DNA of 64,000 nt from Paenibacillus stellifer. GTDB lineage: Bacteria; Bacillota; Bacilli; Paenibacillales; Paenibacillaceae. Below, one piece after another: positions 60,972 through 64,000 of this stretch. Position 1 is the stretch's first letter; every line of letters begins with the position of its first letter. The notes under the pieces are model-generated. The model saw nothing but the letters and a program-made list of their open reading frames with translations. It had not been told where the DNA came from and ran no database searches. The DNA lies in the NCBI RefSeq assembly GCF_000758685.1, contig NZ_CP009286.1, positions 1,704,501 through 1,768,500 of the forward strand. The letters are read 5' to 3'. A program made the translations under genes and the position numbers.

Positions 60972-62309
60972 TTATTGTCCAAGAACCTGCTTTTTGGCTT
61001 TAGCCCAAGCAGTATTCCACTTGTCAAATACAGATTGCGGATCTTTGGCAAGCACGTATTCCTGAATAATAGCCGGAATATCGATTTGTGCCTTGTTTTG
61101 AATATCCATAACCTGGGCGTTATCCGGAGTACCTTCCTGCATTTCTACGCCTGTTGCCTGGAATTCCTTCAGCTGTGCCAGGGAAGATTCCTTGTCCTTC
61201 AGCGGAGAAATGAAGCCCGCGAAATCTTCAAAGCCGGAATCGGTCAGCATCCATTTCAGGAAAGCCTTGGTTGCTTCAAGATTCTTGCTGTCTTTGTTGA
61301 TAGCATAGAAGTAGTCAGGAGAGAGAGCGGCTTTCAACTTACCGGAGTTGTCGATCGGAAGCGGGAAGAATCCGATGTCTTCGGATGCTGCGCCAGCGCC
61401 GATAACCTGGTTGATTACCCAGTTGCCCAGGAAGTACATAGCGAACTTGCCAGATGCGATGTCCTTCTTGGATTGCTCCCAGTTGGTGGAGTTGATGTCT
61501 TTCTCCAGATATCCTTTTTCGTTCAGTTCACGAAGCAGGCTGAACGCTTTGCCGTAGCCGTTATCCGCAGTGAACGGTGTATCGGTATTCAGCTTGGTGT
61601 TCGGGAAGTCCGGGTTGTTCTCGATCAGACGCGGCACGTCATATACCCAGTTGTTCAGCGGCCACTTGTCCTTGAAGTTGGAAGCCAGCGGGATAATGCC
61701 TTTCTGCTTCAGCTTGTCGCAGGCTGCGAGGAATTCATCCCATGTCTTTGGTACTTCGGTAATTCCGGCTGCTGCGAATGCCTTCTTGTTGTAGACAATA
61801 CCGGAAGTGGAGTTGCCGGAGGTGATGCCGTACAGCTTGCCGTCAAAGGACTTGAAATCTTTGAACGTAATCTGGTCGTTCATTCCCATGTCGTCCAGCG
61901 GTGCGAAGTATTTCGGAAGGTCGGAGTTCGGGATCGTCGGAATGAACATCAGGTCCGGAAGCTCGCCGCTCGCCATTCTGACCTTCATCTGCTGGTTATA
62001 GTCAGTTTGGGAACCTTCGAATTCAACTTTGATGTTCGGATACTTCTCGTTGAAGCGCTTTACATATTCGTCGTATTCTTTGCCGATCATGTCCGTCCGG
62101 TTCGTCAGGAAGGTAACGGTTCCTTTGATGTCGGAGCCGTCTCCCGCAGGCTTGGCCGAAGCGGAAGCGCTGTCAGTTGCCGCTGCACTTGCCGGAGTCG
62201 TTGCCGACGCGCTGCTGTTATTGTTGTTATTGCCTGAACCGCAAGCTGACAAAACCATCGAGAGTGACATTGTTGTAGCTAAACCAAACATTAATGTTTT
62301 CTTTTTCAC
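60972..62309 (-). CDS. Sugar ABC transporter substrate-binding lipoprotein, second system
   Basis: A 445-residue family 1 solute-binding protein. The signal ends in the lipobox LSAC, followed by an Asn/Ser/Ala linker. The mature part has FNEKYPNIKVEFEGSQTDYN and GIVYNKKAFAAAGITEVPKT. The GTG start follows AAGGGGAG. It is the first gene of a unit with two permeases, followed by YesM/YesN genes. The transported sugar is unknown, and no hydrolase is adjacent. Confidence 0.93.
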   Translation of the reverse strand: MKKKTLMFGLATTMSLSMVLSACGSGNNNNNSSASATTPASAAATDSASASAKPAGDGSDIKGTVTFLTNRTDMIGKEYDEYVKRFNEKYPNIKVEFEGSQTDYNQQMKVRMASGELPDLMFIPTIPNSDLPKYFAPLDDMGMNDQITFKDFKSFDGKLYGITSGNSTSGIVYNKKAFAAAGITEVPKTWDEFLAACDKLKQKGIIPLASNFKDKWPLNNWVYDVPRLIENNPDFPNTKLNTDTPFTADNGYGKAFSLLRELNEKGYLEKDINSTNWEQSKKDIASGKFAMYFLGNWVINQVIGAGAASEDIGFFPLPIDNSGKLKAALSPDYFYAINKDSKNLEATKAFLKWMLTDSGFEDFAGFISPLKDKESSLAQLKEFQATGVEMQEGTPDNAQVMDIQNKAQIDIPAIIQEYVLAKDPQSVFDKWNTAWAKAKKQVLGQ

Positions 62310-62333
62310 TTCATACTCCCCTTTTCGTTGTGG

Positions 62334-62347
62334 TGTTAGCGTTTACA
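62334..62347 (-). promoter_or_regulatory. cre-like box upstream of second binding-protein gene
   Basis: TGTTAGCGTTTACA (plus strand) is close to the CcpA/LacI-type operator consensus. It lies about 25 bases upstream of the start, where a bound repressor would block elongation. Confidence 0.5.
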
Positions 62348-63309
62348 TCGATTATTATATGGTTTGAAACCGCTTTTTTAAATGGATTGTATTGCACTTT
62401 CTTGTCTTTATTTATGGTATTGTCTCTTGAATGATAGATTGCGAATAACAAAATGATAACAAAGTACAAGAAAAATAAGCGGTTACAATGAAATGAAAGC
62501 AGCCCATTGCGATTTAAAAAAGACGGCTGATCCCGATTGGAAGCTGCGTACCCGGTTGAGCAGACTATGCTGAAACAGCAATGCCAAGTTAACAACGATA
62601 GTATCTCTCGTATCGGAAATTCTATACAGCCGGAAGACGGCTAATGAAATGTGAACGGGACGAACCGGGGACGATACCGGCTTGAATTCGAACGCAGTAG
62701 TGTGTATATCCAGTATGTATATCAGAAGACAATGCTACAAACGGTCCACAGGCGACTTGCGGAAGGGATAATATATATGAAGATAAATTTTTCTACAGGT
62801 TATACAAATGATGGGATTAATCAGTTTCATCTTCAGACTGGAGACAGCTGCTATACATTGTAATTAAGAACGGCTGCCAGTACACACGTACTGGCGAAGC
62901 ATACGGCGCGAAGGCCGGCCAACCCACTGGACTGACGGTTAATATGTATTGTCTACATTTACTTTGGATTTGAACATTCAAGTAACGGTAATGGTACTCT
63001 AGTGGCGAAAAATGGATTTTTGAAATCACCAGTATTCTTCAATAATATGAAAACGGATTCTAAAGATAAAATGTTTTGCTTGTTAGTTTGTTAATGTTTT
63101 GTGAAGAAAGAAAACACAGTCATATAAAAAGCAATACAGACCATGTATTTTTTATATTGATGCTGTTAAGATTCTTCTAAACCGCTTACATAACATTTTA
63201 AGTCTTATTAGTGATTGGGGTGATGATAACAAAACAAAAACAAATTTAATATTTGTTATGAAGGCGGAGAAGTTTTTAGCTATCTGAAATAACAGAGCAG
63301 GAGGCATAC
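62348..63309. other. Gene-free stretch between sugar operon and SLH gene
   Basis: About 960 bases without a supported gene; short ORFs here lack ribosome binding sites and coding character. The left part is the promoter region of the minus-strand operon and holds a further cre-like AATAAGCGGTTACAAT near 62475. The right part is AT-rich and is probably the long leader of the SLH gene. Confidence 0.5.
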
Positions 63310-64000
63310 ATGAAAAAGTTTCGTAAGCTCGTTGTAACATCCCTGACTGCGGTCATGCTGATGTCGGCTGTTGCACCGGCCATGGCTGAGACCGGAAAGA
63401 ATACTACGGCTCAAGCTATTGCCGCATCTTTCCAGGATTCGACCGGACATTGGGCGGCATCCAGTATTGCTAAGTGGACGTCGAATGGGGTAATCAGCGG
63501 ATATGGGGACGGCACGTTCCACCCTAACCAAACTATTACCCGGGCTGAATTTGTAACCGTACTCAACAAGCTGTTTGGACTGTCCGTCAAAGCAACTGCG
63601 AATTTCTCCGACGTTCCGACCTCGGCTTGGTACAGTGATCAGCTGGCGATTGCCAAAAATGCCGGATATTATGAAGGCTTCTCCGGTAACAAGGCGTTGG
63701 CCACCACGGAGATTACCCGGCAGGATGCGGCCACACTGCTGGCTCGAATCTTTGAGCTGAGTGCAAGCACCTCGCAGACGGCCTCGGTATCCGCATTCAA
63801 GGATTCCGGGACAATCAGCACTTATGCAAAGGATGCCGTAGCAGCACTATCGGATGCAATCAAAGGGTACGAAGACGGAAGCTTCCAGCCTAAAGGTAAA
63901 ATTACCCGTGCTGAAACAGTCGCTTTGATCGATCGGATTGTAAGCGGTTATTTCCCGGGAGCCGGTGAGCAAATCGGCGGGACAGTGGGCGGAAATGCGG
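63310..64000 (+). CDS. S-layer homology (SLH) domain protein, 5' part (continues beyond window)
   Basis: The frame is open to the window end. AGGAGG lies 5 bases before the ATG. A signal peptide (MKKFRKLVVTSLTAVMLMSA, cleavage after AMA) is followed by SLH repeats. The first is FQDSTGHWAASSIAKWTSNG with ISGYGDGTFHPNQTITRAEF; the second starts NFSDVPTSAWYSDQLAIAKN; the third holds IKGYEDGSFQPKGKITRAE. SLH domains bind pyruvylated wall polymer, so this is an exported cell-surface protein. The first two repeats lack the usual long N-terminal spacer. What follows residue 230 is unseen, so it could be an S-layer protein or a wall-bound enzyme. Confidence 0.92.
   Translation, partial: MKKFRKLVVTSLTAVMLMSAVAPAMAETGKNTTAQAIAASFQDSTGHWAASSIAKWTSNGVISGYGDGTFHPNQTITRAEFVTVLNKLFGLSVKATANFSDVPTSAWYSDQLAIAKNAGYYEGFSGNKALATTEITRQDAATLLARIFELSASTSQTASVSAFKDSGTISTYAKDAVAALSDAIKGYEDGSFQPKGKITRAETVALIDRIVSGYFPGAGEQIGGTVGGNA

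Noticed and set aside
60975..62237. A 420-codon open frame on the plus strand.
   Set aside because: Antisense shadow of the binding-protein gene, which has a lipobox and full family length.
62651..62863. A 70-codon plus-strand ORF before the SLH gene.
   Set aside because: No Shine-Dalgarno sequence, no family resemblance, and it overlaps the likely leader region.

Overview
The window reads as chromosomal DNA of an endospore-forming Firmicute, most likely Paenibacillus or a close relative. The reasons are the spoVAC-spoVAD-spoVAE cluster, the C-terminal half of a sporulation sigma factor (SigK type), the yqeG-yqeH-aroE-yhbY-nadD-yqeK-rsfS-yqeM housekeeping block, YesM/YesN two-component genes beside sugar ABC transporters, an SLH-domain surface protein, and AGGAGG-type ribosome binding sites with frequent GTG/TTG starts. 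No rRNA, tRNA or CRISPR array was seen.

Left end (1-7.9 kb). The window opens inside a superfamily 2 helicase, followed by a tiny ORF overlapping a zeta-toxin-like P-loop kinase. Then comes the C-terminal half of SigK. Its homology begins almost exactly where the B. subtilis skin element interrupts sigK, so bases 1 to about 1830 are probably the right end of a sigK-intervening element. A YczE-type membrane protein, a beta-lactamase-fold lipoprotein, a group II intron placed just behind that gene's terminator, and a divergent MerR/alcohol dehydrogenase pair follow. A second, diverged copy of the sigK 3' end with its own terminator lies at 7780-7884.

Accessory region with many broken genes (8-30 kb). 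Decayed genes are dense here: ThuA-like, GMC oxidoreductase, YesM-type kinase, old yellow enzyme, a TetR gene split by an IS1182-family element, a LysE-type exporter, a TnpB remnant, a frameshifted lactonase-like MBL gene, DUF6323 and AraC fragments. Intact genes among them include an HD-GYP-like protein lacking key histidines, an AraC/alpha-galactosidase pair, a glycosyltransferase array duplicated at two levels around a sugar-nucleotide epimerase, a DUF6179 protein and a general-stress-26-like flavoprotein.

Conserved core (30-47 kb). Aldo/keto reductase, M42 peptidase, spoVACDE (dipicolinate uptake), a MoxR-DUF58-transglutaminase operon, then the ribosome-assembly, NAD and shikimate block, with cvfB inserted between rsfS and yqeM.

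Carbohydrate region (47-62 kb). An ArsR-type regulator diverges from an arabinoside operon (binding protein, two permeases, GH51, GH43) whose leader carries two near-identical cre-like boxes. On the minus strand a second sugar ABC system (binding protein, two permeases) is followed by a YesM sensor kinase and a YesN regulator. The window ends inside an S-layer-homology protein.
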